Origin: an uncultured bacterium
Lineage (GTDB): Bacteria; Actinomycetota; Coriobacteriia; Coriobacteriales; Coriobacteriaceae
DNA: 8,194 bases
NCBI GenBank assembly: GCA_905215385.1
Contig: CAJMPY010000039.1
Span: 1-8,194 of the forward strand
Direction: 5' to 3'
The translations under genes were made by a program, and so were the position numbers. The notes below the pieces were generated by a model that saw only the letters and a program-made list of their open reading frames with translations, had not been told where the DNA came from and did no database searches. Below, one piece after another: positions 1 through 5,782 of this stretch. Positions within the stretch are counted from its first letter, which is position 1. The number at the start of each line of letters is the position of its first letter.

Positions 1-133
1 ACACGCCCATCGAGTCGTTCGCTTCCCGAGCTTCGCCCGGTCCCACAGGGGATAGTAGCCTTTACCGTTGATCACCCCGCCCCACCACTCCACCCACCAT
101 ATATTGCAAAACACCCCCCAATCATATGTTCGA

Positions 134-153
134 AAACACAATATGTTGTGTTT
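134..153. repeat. Perfect 8-bp hairpin with TATG loop
   Basis: AAACACAA at 134-141 and TTGTGTTT at 146-153 are exact reverse complements around a TATG loop. The heptamer ATATGTT occurs at 124-130 and again at 141-147, 17 bp apart, so the second copy lies across the loop. The site is AT-rich inside a GC-rich region. It could be a protein-binding site or a weak RNA hairpin; nothing decides between these. Confidence 0.4.
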
Positions 154-161
154 ACAGCAAC

Positions 162-189
162 GGCGGGATGCCACCTGTGGCACCCCGCC
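162..189. other. 12-bp hairpin, better paired on the minus strand
   Basis: GGCGGG (162-167) pairs with CCCGCC (184-189), and TGCCA (169-173) with TGGCA (178-182), around a 4-base loop. Bases 168 and 183 are A and C on the plus strand, a mismatch, but read U and G on the minus strand, a G-U pair. The hairpin is therefore continuous only in minus-strand RNA. The plus strand has a short TTT after the stem at 190-192, so a weak plus-strand terminator is also possible. Confidence 0.4.
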
Positions 190-310
190 TTTCAACCTCA
201 ACCTTCAAGTTGACCTTGAGGCGATTTTTGCGTCCCTTTACATGCCGTTCACATCGCCCCCAAACTCCCCCACCCAAGGCACGTGCGTCCCACCACCACG
301 ACGACAAGTG

Positions 311-382
311 GCGAAAATGGGACGGGCCCCAGATTGCCCATGCGCGCGCAAAAGCACGCCGCGGCAATCTGGGGCCCGTCCC
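311..382 (-). terminator. Terminator of the pyrG-xerD operon, 20-bp perfect stem
   Basis: Bases 319-338 and 363-382 are perfect reverse complements over 20 bp and include a GGGCCC site in each arm. The 24-base loop can form a second hairpin, GCGTGC-TTTT-GCGCGC with one G-U pair when read on the minus strand. On the minus strand the stem is followed by ATTTTCG (318-312), a short U tract. It begins 33 bp after the xerD stop, the right place to end that transcript. On the plus strand no T run follows. The stem is longer than most intrinsic terminators, so it may also protect the 3' end of the RNA. Confidence 0.75.
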
Positions 383-415
383 CAAATACCTATAGATATG
401 CAGGCCAGCGATGTG

Positions 416-1357
416 TTAGCGATGTGCCAGCGGGTGCGCCGCCAGATAGACCTCGGTCAGTTGCGTACGATCGACATGCGTGTAGACCTGCGTGGTCGAT
501 ATATCGGCATGTCCCAAGATCTCCTGTAGCACACGGAGGTCTGCACCGCCCGCAAGCATATGGGTGGCAAAGGAGTGGCGCAGCGTATGGGGATGGAGTC
601 CCACCAGCCCTACCTGGCGCCCGTAGCGCTCACAGATGGCATGGATGCCCTGGCGCGACAGACGGCGGCCGTTCTTATTTAAAAAGACCGCCGAAGTCTC
701 GGTTCCGCGGGCATGGGCTGCCAAGCGAGAACGCCCCTCAGCTACATAGAGCGTCAGAGCTCGCGCCGCGCTTCCCACCAGCGGGGACAGGCGTTCCTTT
801 GAGCCCTTACCGCGAACGAGTACAAAACCATCGTCGATATGGATATCGCCCACATCGAGCCCCACCAACTCGCTCACACGCAAACCGCATCCGTAGAGCA
901 CTTCCAAGATGGCATGGTCGCGCAAGCCCATCTCGCCCTCGGGGAAGTCTTGATCGAGCAGCGCCGAGACATCCTCCACCGATAGATACTCCGGCAAACG
1001 CTCAGCCTTTTTAGGCAGGCGCAACGCCGCCGTTGGATTTTGGGCCACAGCCCCATCGCGCACCAAAAAGGCATGCAGGCCCTTCACGGCCGCAAGCGCA
1101 CGCTCCACCGAGGCATCGGAATAGCCCCCATCGCGACGGTCGGCGACAAAGCCCTCCACGACCCGACGAGTCACCTCATCAAAAGACATGATGCCCGCTC
1201 GCTCCAGATAGGCGCAGTACGTCGTCAGGTCACGACGATAGGCCGCAATCGTGTTGCGCGCCAAACCCCGCTCGACCGCGAGGTAATCGAGATACTCCCC
1301 CGCCGCCACGGCGAGCGACGAGGGAGTAGCTTCGGTATGTTCTTTGTTCGCCGGCAC
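416..1357 (-). CDS. xerD: Tyrosine recombinase XerD-type, chromosome dimer resolution
   Basis: Integrase-family site-specific recombinase of 313 residues, close to the usual 295-310 for XerC/XerD. The N-terminal SAM-like core-binding domain spans about residues 17-105 and the catalytic domain about 120-310. All six catalytic positions are visible: R160 in GCGLRVSEL, K184 in VRGKGSKER, H257 and R260 in HPHTLRH, H283 in LGHADISTTQ and the nucleophile Y292 in VYTHVD. Their spacing matches E. coli XerD. The family resolves chromosome dimers at dif with a partner recombinase and FtsK; that role is inferred, and XerC or a single-recombinase Xer cannot be excluded. I chose the GTG at 1357, two bases after the pyrG stop, because it gives a normal N-terminus; the open frame extends upstream to an ATG at 1510 but only inside pyrG. 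No clear Shine-Dalgarno with normal spacing is present, so translation is probably coupled to pyrG. Confidence 0.9.
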   Translation of the reverse strand: MPANKEHTEATPSSLAVAAGEYLDYLAVERGLARNTIAAYRRDLTTYCAYLERAGIMSFDEVTRRVVEGFVADRRDGGYSDASVERALAAVKGLHAFLVRDGAVAQNPTAALRLPKKAERLPEYLSVEDVSALLDQDFPEGEMGLRDHAILEVLYGCGLRVSELVGLDVGDIHIDDGFVLVRGKGSKERLSPLVGSAARALTLYVAEGRSRLAAHARGTETSAVFLNKNGRRLSRQGIHAICERYGRQVGLVGLHPHTLRHSFATHMLAGGADLRVLQEILGHADISTTQVYTHVDRTQLTEVYLAAHPLAHR

Positions 1358-1359
1358 CC

Positions 1360-3021
1360 TTAGTCCGTAGCGAGGTTCATGGGCGTCACCTGTAGGCGAT
1401 CGACACCCTCGTGCTGACCGATCGAGGCACGCACGAACTCTCGGAACAGCGGCTGCGGGTTGGTCGGACGGCTCTTGAACTCGGGGTGAGCCTGGGTTGC
1501 CACATACCACGGATGCACGTCGCGCGGCAGCTCGACCATCTCGACCAGGCGCTCGTCGGGTGAGAGGCCAGAGATAACCAAGCCGGCGTCCTCGAGCTGG
1601 TCGCGGAAGGCGTTGTTAAACTCAAAGCGGTGACGGTGACGCTCGTAGACAAGCTCCTCGCCATATGCCTCGCGAGCGAGGGTATCGGCGGCGAGCTTGC
1701 ACGGATAGGCGCCCAGACGCATGGTGCCGCCCTTCTCGGTCACATCCTCCTGCGAGCTCATCAGATCGATGACGCTAAACGGACCGTCCGGGTCGAACTC
1801 GGAGGAGCTGGCGCCGGCAAGGCCGACGACGTTGCGGGCGAACTCGCACACGGCCACCTGCATACCCAGGCAAATGCCCAGATACGGAATCTTGTGCTCG
1901 CGGGCAAACTCGGCCGCGAGGATCTTGCCCTCCAGGGCGCGCTTGCCAAAGCCGCCGGGGACCAGGATGCCCGAGGCGTCGCCCAGAACCTCGGAGACAT
2001 TCTGCTCGTCGAGGCTCTCGCCGTCGACCAGTTGGACGTCCACATGGCGATCGTAGAAGACGCCCGCATGGTGCAGGGCCTCGATAACCGACAGGTACGC
2101 ATCGGGCAGCTGCGTGTACTTGCCCACGACGGCGATCTTCACCTTGTCGGCGTGATGGTTGGCGTGATTCTGTTTGCGCAGGAACTCATTCCACTCGCTC
2201 ATGTCGCGCTCACGCGGGTCCAGACCCAGGCGCTCGCAAATGCGCAGGTCAAAGTCCTGCTCGGCAAGCAGCTGCGGAACATCGTAAATGCTCGCGCAGT
2301 CCTCGTTGGTAAAGACGCAATCGGTGTCGACGTCGCAGAAGCTTGCGATCTTTCCGCGGATAGCGTCATCGATATGGTGGTCGGAGCGCAACACGATAAT
2401 ATCGGGCTGGATGCCAAAGCTGCGGAGCTCCTTGACGGAATGCTGCGTGGGCTTGGTCTTGACCTCGTGGGCGGCGGCGATATAGGGAACGAGCGACACG
2501 TGGATGTAGCAGACGTTCTCGGGGCCGGCCTCCTTGCGGTACTGACGAATGGCCTCGACAAACGGTTGGGACTCGATGTCGCCGATCGTGCCGCCCAGCT
2601 CGGTGATGACTACATCGGAGCCGGTCTGCTCCTCGATGCGGCGGAACTTATCCTTAATGGCATTGGTGACGTGAGGAATCACCTGCACGGTACCGCCCAA
2701 AAAGTCGCCGCGACGCTCGCGGGCGATTAGGCTTTTGTAGATGGCACCGGTCGTAAAGTTGGAATCGCGGGTCAGGTTCTCATCAATAAAGCGCTCGTAA
2801 TGACCCAGGTCCAGGTCGGACTCGTAACCATCCTCGGTTACAAAGACCTCGCCATGCTGGAACGGGCTCATGGTACCGGGGTCGACGTTCAGATACGGGT
2901 CGGCCTTCTGCATCGTTACTTTGTAGCCACGCGACTTGAGCAGACGGCCCAGCGAGGCCGCGGTGATACCCTTGCCCAGGGACGAAACCACGCCACCGGT
3001 TACGAACACATGCTTGGTCAT
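1360..3021 (-). CDS. pyrG: CTP synthase (glutamine-hydrolysing)
   Basis: Converts UTP to CTP using ATP and glutamine, the last step of de novo cytidine nucleotide synthesis, in the cytoplasm. The 553 residues are full length for the family. The synthetase domain (about 1-270) begins with the nucleotide-binding loop GGVVSSLGKGI at residues 9-19 and contains ELGGTIGDIES at 141-151. The class I glutamine amidotransferase domain (about 295-535) has the nucleophile C384 in LGICLGMQ and the triad residues H512 and E514 in AHPEF. The ATG at 3021 is preceded by CAGGTAA with 9 bases of spacing. It is followed by xerD with a 2-bp gap, an arrangement found widely in Actinomycetota. A separate terminator and a possible promoter lie upstream, so it is probably not cotranscribed with the regulator gene before it. 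I see no truncation or missing key residue. Confidence 0.97.
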   Translation of the reverse strand: MTKHVFVTGGVVSSLGKGITAASLGRLLKSRGYKVTMQKADPYLNVDPGTMSPFQHGEVFVTEDGYESDLDLGHYERFIDENLTRDSNFTTGAIYKSLIARERRGDFLGGTVQVIPHVTNAIKDKFRRIEEQTGSDVVITELGGTIGDIESQPFVEAIRQYRKEAGPENVCYIHVSLVPYIAAAHEVKTKPTQHSVKELRSFGIQPDIIVLRSDHHIDDAIRGKIASFCDVDTDCVFTNEDCASIYDVPQLLAEQDFDLRICERLGLDPRERDMSEWNEFLRKQNHANHHADKVKIAVVGKYTQLPDAYLSVIEALHHAGVFYDRHVDVQLVDGESLDEQNVSEVLGDASGILVPGGFGKRALEGKILAAEFAREHKIPYLGICLGMQVAVCEFARNVVGLAGASSSEFDPDGPFSVIDLMSSQEDVTEKGGTMRLGAYPCKLAADTLAREAYGEELVYERHRHRFEFNNAFRDQLEDAGLVISGLSPDERLVEMVELPRDVHPWYVATQAHPEFKSRPTNPQPLFREFVRASIGQHEGVDRLQVTPMNLATD

Positions 3022-3079
3022 ATTGAGTTACCTGCGCTTCCCGTAGAAGTTGTTTATCCACATCTTACGGGTCTTCATT

Positions 3080-3108
3080 GTAATACTCGCGCCGCGGACC
3101 GTCCGCAA
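3080..3108 (-). promoter_or_regulatory. Possible pyrG promoter with palindrome in the spacer
   Basis: Read on the minus strand: TTGCGG (3108-3103), a 17-base spacer, then TATTAC (3085-3080); the overlapping TACAAT (3082-3077) is an alternative -10. The site lies about 60 bp upstream of the pyrG ATG and downstream of the previous terminator. The -35 match is poor. A perfect inverted repeat, GCGGAC-C-GTCCGC on the plus strand (3094-3106), overlaps the -35 and the spacer and could be an operator. Confidence 0.4.
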
Positions 3109-3140
3109 TTTTTCTCGCGTGCGATTGCATTTCTCAATCT

Positions 3141-3175
3141 TGAAACAAAACGCCGCCCGGTTTCCCAGGCGGCGT
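3141..3175 (-). terminator. Intrinsic terminator after the winged-helix gene
   Basis: On the minus strand ACGCCGCC (3175-3168) pairs with GGCGGCGT (3157-3150). The inner bases TGG and CCG add three pairs, one of them G-U, closing on a GAAA tetraloop. The stem is followed by TTTTGTTTC. It begins 25 bp after the regulator stop and separates that gene from pyrG. Confidence 0.85.
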
Positions 3176-3199
3176 CGCTATGGCAAGGGTTACATGCTG

Positions 3200-3538
3200 C
3201 TATCGATCAGCAACCTCGTCCTCAAGCATTTCTTGAACGAGCATGCCGGTACGGACGCCCTCAAGATACCACTCACCACGTTCGGTGAGGCAAATGCCAT
3301 TTGCAAGCTGACCGCCGTCGTCGCTATAACGCGAGACGACATCAATCATACCTTCGGAATCCAAGCGATCGATTGCGGCGCGGGCACGATACGGCGAAAC
3401 CCCCACGCGCTCGGCAAGCGTTTTGCGCGAGAAACCATACGGCCCGCCATTGTCTTCGGTTTGCTGGTCGATCTCCATCAACACCAGCACCTCGACACGC
3501 TTCATATCGTTAACACTCGCACGACCCTTGCCCGCCAT
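3200..3538 (-). CDS. Small winged-helix transcriptional regulator
   Basis: 112-residue cytoplasmic DNA-binding protein of unknown target. The region at about residues 35-62 (FSRKTLAERVGVSPYRARAA and following) reads as a helix-turn-helix in which the second helix is SPYRARAAIDRLDSEGMI. It is followed by a likely wing at about 66-86 (VVSRYSDDGGQ to ICLTERG), and an acidic helix ends the protein (VQEMLEDEVADR). Residues 11-25 (DMKRVEVLVLMEIDQ) resemble the first helix of MarR-like folds. The open frame runs 18 codons further upstream, but the ATG at 3538 has an excellent GAGGAGG 5 bases before it, so the shorter form is chosen. No effector domain is visible, so it probably works as a dimer on DNA alone or binds a small ligand in the winged-helix fold. 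It has its own terminator and upstream region, a single-gene unit between DUF1846 and pyrG. No family name can be given with confidence. Confidence 0.8.
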   Translation of the reverse strand: MAGKGRASVNDMKRVEVLVLMEIDQQTEDNGGPYGFSRKTLAERVGVSPYRARAAIDRLDSEGMIDVVSRYSDDGGQLANGICLTERGEWYLEGVRTGMLVQEMLEDEVADR

Positions 3539-3543
3539 AGCAG

Positions 3544-3550
3544 CCTCCTC
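3544..3550 (-). promoter_or_regulatory. Strong ribosome binding site that fixes the regulator start
   Basis: The minus strand reads GAGGAGG, then CTGCT, then ATG. This near-perfect Shine-Dalgarno at 5-base spacing decides for the start at 3538 over the in-frame ATG at 3592. Confidence 0.85.
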
Positions 3551-3655
3551 AAACCGAGCACGAGCATCTAACGCGCCGTGCGCGACCGACACACCTCACG
3601 ATGGCAGGTAATATCCATCATGCGGCATCCCGCTAAGGATGAAACAGTTACGGTT

Positions 3656-3661
3656 ATTGTA
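3656..3661 (-). promoter_or_regulatory. Possible -10 element for the winged-helix gene
   Basis: TACAAT on the minus strand (within GGTATACAATAACC) lies about 120 bp upstream of the start. It is flanked by CGGT and ACCG, a short inverted repeat at 3651-3666 that could serve autoregulation. No good -35 is found at 16-19 bp, so the call is weak. It would give a 5' untranslated region of about 110 bases. Confidence 0.3.
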
Positions 3662-3727
3662 TACCGCTCAAATTGTTTCTAGGCAGGTAAACAGCTATTT
3701 TTCGCCGAAATAGACGCTTTATTGATC

Positions 3728-3760
3728 AAAAAGCCGTACCAAGCGCTAACCCGATACGGC
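3728..3760 (-). terminator. Intrinsic terminator after the DUF1846 gene
   Basis: On the minus strand GCCGTATCGGG (3760-3750) pairs with CTTGGTACGGC (3743-3733) over 11 positions, three of them G-U, around a 6-base loop. TTTTT (3732-3728) follows directly. It starts 34 bp after the stop codon. Confidence 0.85.
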
Positions 3761-3794
3761 CAAAATGCAATGTAATTACCGCGGTGCTTCAAAC

Positions 3795-5276
3795 TTAGCG
3801 ATGGAAGAAACCGCGGCGCTCAAACTTGGGCTCGCAGCATACGTTGATACCCAGTTTGCGCAGTACCGTCTCGTCCGTCGGCGAGATAATCACGCTAAAG
3901 AAGGCATCGCAACCGCGCAGCTGCTCCAGGCCCGAAAGGACGCGAGCGGCCGTCTCACTCGTGGCCGAGGTGATCGACAGAGCCATAAGCGTCTCGTCGG
4001 TGTGGAGGCGCGGGTTTTTACTGCCCAGGAAATGCGTCTTGAGCTTGCTGATGGGCTCGATCGCCTCATCGCTAATGACCTCGAGCTCAAGGTCGACGCC
4101 CGAGACATGCTTGAGGGCGTTCATAATGAGCGAACTTGCGGCGCCCAGGCGCGTGGAGGTCTTACCGGTCACCACGGAGCCATCGGGCATGACCATGGCA
4201 CCCACGGGACCACCCGTCAGCTGTTCCCTGGTGAGGGCCGCCGAGCGCGCCGGTGAGTAGTTCTTATCGATGCCGGCTTTCTTCATAATAATCTTGAGAC
4301 GGTCGACTTGCTCATCGCCCACGCCGGTACGGCGCACATTTTCGACCGCAGTAAAGTAGCGGCGGACGATCTCCATCTTGGAAGCGTCGCGGCAGGCATC
4401 GTCATCGGTGATGGCAAAGCCGACCATATTGACGCCCATGTCCGTAGGGCTCTGGTAGGGGCTCTTGCCCAGGATCTTTTCCATCAGGGCACGGACTACC
4501 GGGAAGGCCTCGACGTCGCGGTTGTAGTTGACCGTGGTCTTGTTGTAGGCCTCCAGGTGGAAGGAGTCGATGATGTTGGCGTCATCGAGGTCTGCCGTGG
4601 CGGCCTCGTAGGCAATATTGACCGGATGCGTAAGGGGCAGATTCCAAACCGGGAAGGTCTCGAATTTGGCATAGCCAGCGGCCGTGCCATGCTTGTGCTC
4701 GTGATAGAGCTGAGACAGGCAGGTGGCAAGCTTGCCCGAGCCAGGACCGGGGGCAGTGACCACAACGAGCGGTCGGGTGGTCTCGACAAACTCGTTCTTG
4801 CCGTAGCCATCGTCGGACACGATCAGATCGACATCGTGCGGATACCCCTCGATGGGATAGTGCAGCTTGGCGGGAATACCGAGCGCGTTCAGGCGGTTGC
4901 GGAACACATCGGCAGCAGGCTGGCCGGCGTACTGGGTGATGACCACGGCCGCGACGGCAAAGCCGTTGCCGCGGAACAGGTCAACCAGGCGCAGCACATC
5001 CTCGTCATAGGTAATGCCAAGGTCACCACGAGCCTTGTTTTTCTCGATGTGGTTCGCGTTGATCGCGATGATAACCTCAACATCGTCGGCGATGCTCTTG
5101 AGCATGCGGAACTTGCTGTCCGGTTCAAAACCCGGCAGCACGCGGCTCGCATGATAGTCATCGAACAGCTTACCGCCAAACTCCAAATAGAGCTTGCCAC
5201 CAAACTGCGAGATGCGCTCCTTAATGTGAGCAGCCTGCAGCTCGATATACTTCGCGTTGTCGAAACCCTGGCGCAT
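3795..5276 (-). CDS. DUF1846 / UPF0371 family protein
   Basis: 493 residues, the usual full length for this family, which is found in many Firmicutes and Actinomycetota and has no settled function that I know of. Recognised from the N-terminal stretch (KYIELQAAHIKERISQFGGK and LYLEFGGKLFDDYHASRVLP) and overall architecture. A glycine-rich segment, APGPGSGKLATCLSQLYHE at residues 175-193, resembles a phosphate-binding P-loop (G-P-G-S-G-K). A second domain from about residue 340 carries TGGPVGAMVMPDGSVVTGK and ends with CCEPKFE. No signal peptide or membrane segment is visible, so it is probably cytoplasmic. The ATG at 5276 is preceded by GGGAG at 7 bases. It has its own promoter element and terminator and stands alone, so the neighbours do not indicate its job. 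ATP or nucleotide binding is an inference from the P-loop-like motif only. Confidence 0.9.
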   Translation of the reverse strand: MRQGFDNAKYIELQAAHIKERISQFGGKLYLEFGGKLFDDYHASRVLPGFEPDSKFRMLKSIADDVEVIIAINANHIEKNKARGDLGITYDEDVLRLVDLFRGNGFAVAAVVITQYAGQPAADVFRNRLNALGIPAKLHYPIEGYPHDVDLIVSDDGYGKNEFVETTRPLVVVTAPGPGSGKLATCLSQLYHEHKHGTAAGYAKFETFPVWNLPLTHPVNIAYEAATADLDDANIIDSFHLEAYNKTTVNYNRDVEAFPVVRALMEKILGKSPYQSPTDMGVNMVGFAITDDDACRDASKMEIVRRYFTAVENVRRTGVGDEQVDRLKIIMKKAGIDKNYSPARSAALTREQLTGGPVGAMVMPDGSVVTGKTSTRLGAASSLIMNALKHVSGVDLELEVISDEAIEPISKLKTHFLGSKNPRLHTDETLMALSITSATSETAARVLSGLEQLRGCDAFFSVIISPTDETVLRKLGINVCCEPKFERRGFFHR

Positions 5277-5317
5277 GTATGGCTCCCGTCCCGTTTCGTA
5301 AATTAAGTTCCTACGCG

Positions 5318-5323
5318 ATTATA
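5318..5323 (-). promoter_or_regulatory. TATAAT -10 element upstream of the DUF1846 gene
   Basis: A perfect TATAAT on the minus strand lies 41 bp upstream of the DUF1846 ATG in otherwise GC-rich DNA. The hexamer 17 bp upstream (GCATCG) is a poor -35, so the promoter may depend on an activator or tolerate a weak -35. Confidence 0.5.
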
Positions 5324-5436
5324 ACGGAGCCTGCCCTCCCCGATGCCCAGGCCATCAACAGGCACCAACCAAACACGCCCACCGCAACCGCCGGGGACCC
5401 GGGGTGGCTCATTTGGAACGGGAAACAAGGCACTCA

Positions 5437-5534
5437 GCACCAACAATGAAAACGTCGCAGGTTGAGCATAAGCCAGCGAAAGCCCGCCAGAGTAGGCAAA
5501 GCGCCCCTGCACCAACAAAGGAAAGCGCCGCAGG
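5437..5534. repeat. Two imperfect direct repeats, 72 bp apart
   Basis: The segments 5437-5461 and 5509-5534 both read GCACCAACAA, then two to three A-rich bases, then CG(T/C)CGCAGG. They agree at about 27 of 31 positions, counting a few bases beyond the 3' end and one inserted base. A weaker third GCACCAAC is at 5362, 75 bp before the first. Spacings of 72 and 75 are multiples of three, which may reflect a decayed coding repeat, but every minus-strand frame here is short and none is recognisable. Confidence 0.45.
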
Positions 5535-5549
5535 CAGAGGACGGACAGC

Positions 5550-5653
5550 GAGCGCCGTCCAGGACGTACAAGTTGGCATGAAAAAGGCAAGGCATAGACC
5601 TTTTGGTCATGCCTTGCCTTTTGAATGACAAATTGTCGTCCTGGGCGGCGCGC
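5550..5653. repeat. 104-bp near-complete inverted repeat containing a bidirectional terminator
   Basis: The two halves pair almost from end to end. 5550-5566 pairs with 5637-5653 (15 Watson-Crick pairs, one G-U in plus-strand RNA, one mismatch). 5568-5579 pairs with 5625-5636 (10 of 12). 5582-5595 pairs with 5609-5622 (14 of 14), and 5597-5600 with 5605-5608, around a TTTT loop. Only T5567, A5596, the mismatches and the GA-GA step at 5580-5581/5623-5624 interrupt it. I see no target-site duplication at the ends and no recognisable gene inside, so it could be a large RNA hairpin or a small palindromic repeat element. Confidence 0.7.
5581..5622. terminator. Bidirectional intrinsic terminator
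   Basis: An 18-bp stem with a single bulged A forms from AAAAGGCAAGGCAT (5582-5595) plus GACC, a TTTT loop, then GGTC plus ATGCCTTGCCTTTT (5609-5622). The A and T ends of the arms give a T tract on either strand. On the minus strand it would end the arcB-arcD transcript about 180 bases after the transporter stop. No plus-strand gene needing termination is seen within the window. Confidence 0.8.
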
Positions 5654-5664
5654 AACATAAGTGC

Positions 5665-5695
5665 GCCCCCTCCCGCGCACGGAACGGGAGGGGGC
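5665..5695. other. 11-bp GC hairpin in the arcD 3' region
   Basis: GCCCCCTCCCG (5665-5675) and CGGGAGGGGGC (5685-5695) are perfect complements with a 9-base loop. No T tract follows on either strand, so it is not a normal intrinsic terminator. It is the hairpin nearest the 104-bp palindrome. Confidence 0.6.
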
Positions 5696-5711
5696 TAAAG
5701 GTAGGAGTCTA

Positions 5712-5732
5712 CCGGTGGGGTTACCCCACCGG
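5712..5732. other. 9-bp perfect hairpin with a 3-base loop
   Basis: CCGGTGGGG (5712-5720) and CCCCACCGG (5724-5732) pair perfectly around TTA. On the minus strand only a weak CCTTTAG occurs 12 bases further on, so termination here would be poor. It may serve as a 3' stability stem for the transporter mRNA. Confidence 0.6.
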
Positions 5733-5739
5733 ACAGACG

Positions 5740-5770
5740 ATGACCAGGTGATCCTTTACAGGATCGTCAT
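5740..5770. other. Two-part hairpin with an internal 5-base bulge
   Basis: GATCCT (5750-5755) pairs with AGGATC (5760-5765) around TTAC. ATGAC (5740-5744) pairs with GTCAT (5766-5770) outside it, leaving CAGGT (5745-5749) as a one-sided bulge. The asymmetric bulge in an 11-bp stem resembles RNA protein-binding hairpins more than a terminator, but no such role is known here. Confidence 0.45.
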
Positions 5771-5782
5771 GGTTTCCGTGGG

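Larger units (their letters stand above)
1..318. other. Non-coding stretch downstream of xerD with hairpins and C-rich runs
   Basis: I see no convincing complete gene here. It contains a hairpin at 134-153, a longer hairpin at 162-189 and two C-rich stretches on the plus strand (75-119 and 257-291), which are G-rich on the minus strand. Plus-strand frame 3 is open from the window edge to a TGA at 69-71 (23 codons) and frame 2 is open to a double TAG at 53-58. Either could be the tail of a plus-strand gene converging on xerD, but they are too short to judge. On the minus strand an ATG at 10-8 could open a gene beyond the edge, with a GGGAAG 11 bases upstream, which is too distant for a normal ribosome binding site. 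Confidence 0.5.

Noticed and set aside
27..62. TGGGACC on the minus strand resembling the T-box UGGNACC core
   Set aside because: The following GCG and the usual antiterminator/terminator arrangement are absent, so a 7-base match is not enough.
68..529. 153-codon plus-strand open frame running into xerD
   Set aside because: It overlaps the end of xerD and its terminator, has no Shine-Dalgarno and an unnatural P/H/R-rich composition.
1358..1510. N-terminal extension of xerD to the ATG at 1510
   Set aside because: It would add 51 residues encoded out of frame inside pyrG, unlike any XerD N-terminus; the GTG at 1357 gives the family length.
1630..2730. 366-codon open frame on the plus strand opposite pyrG
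   Set aside because: It lies wholly within pyrG, which has intact catalytic residues. Long antisense frames are common in GC-rich genes, and its translation is low-complexity A/L/G/D-rich with no recognisable domain.
3022..3085. Bacillus-type pyrG attenuation by reiterative transcription
   Set aside because: The short leader has no GGGC start at the predicted initiation site and no terminator before the ATG.
4308..5306. 332-codon open frame on the plus strand opposite the DUF1846 gene
   Set aside because: It is a shadow of codon bias in the real gene, with no ribosome binding site and no recognisable domain.
5311..5412. 33-codon minus-strand ORF beginning MSHPGSPAVAV
   Set aside because: It is hydrophobic and could look like a small membrane peptide, but it has no ribosome binding site and its end covers the TATAAT element of the next gene.
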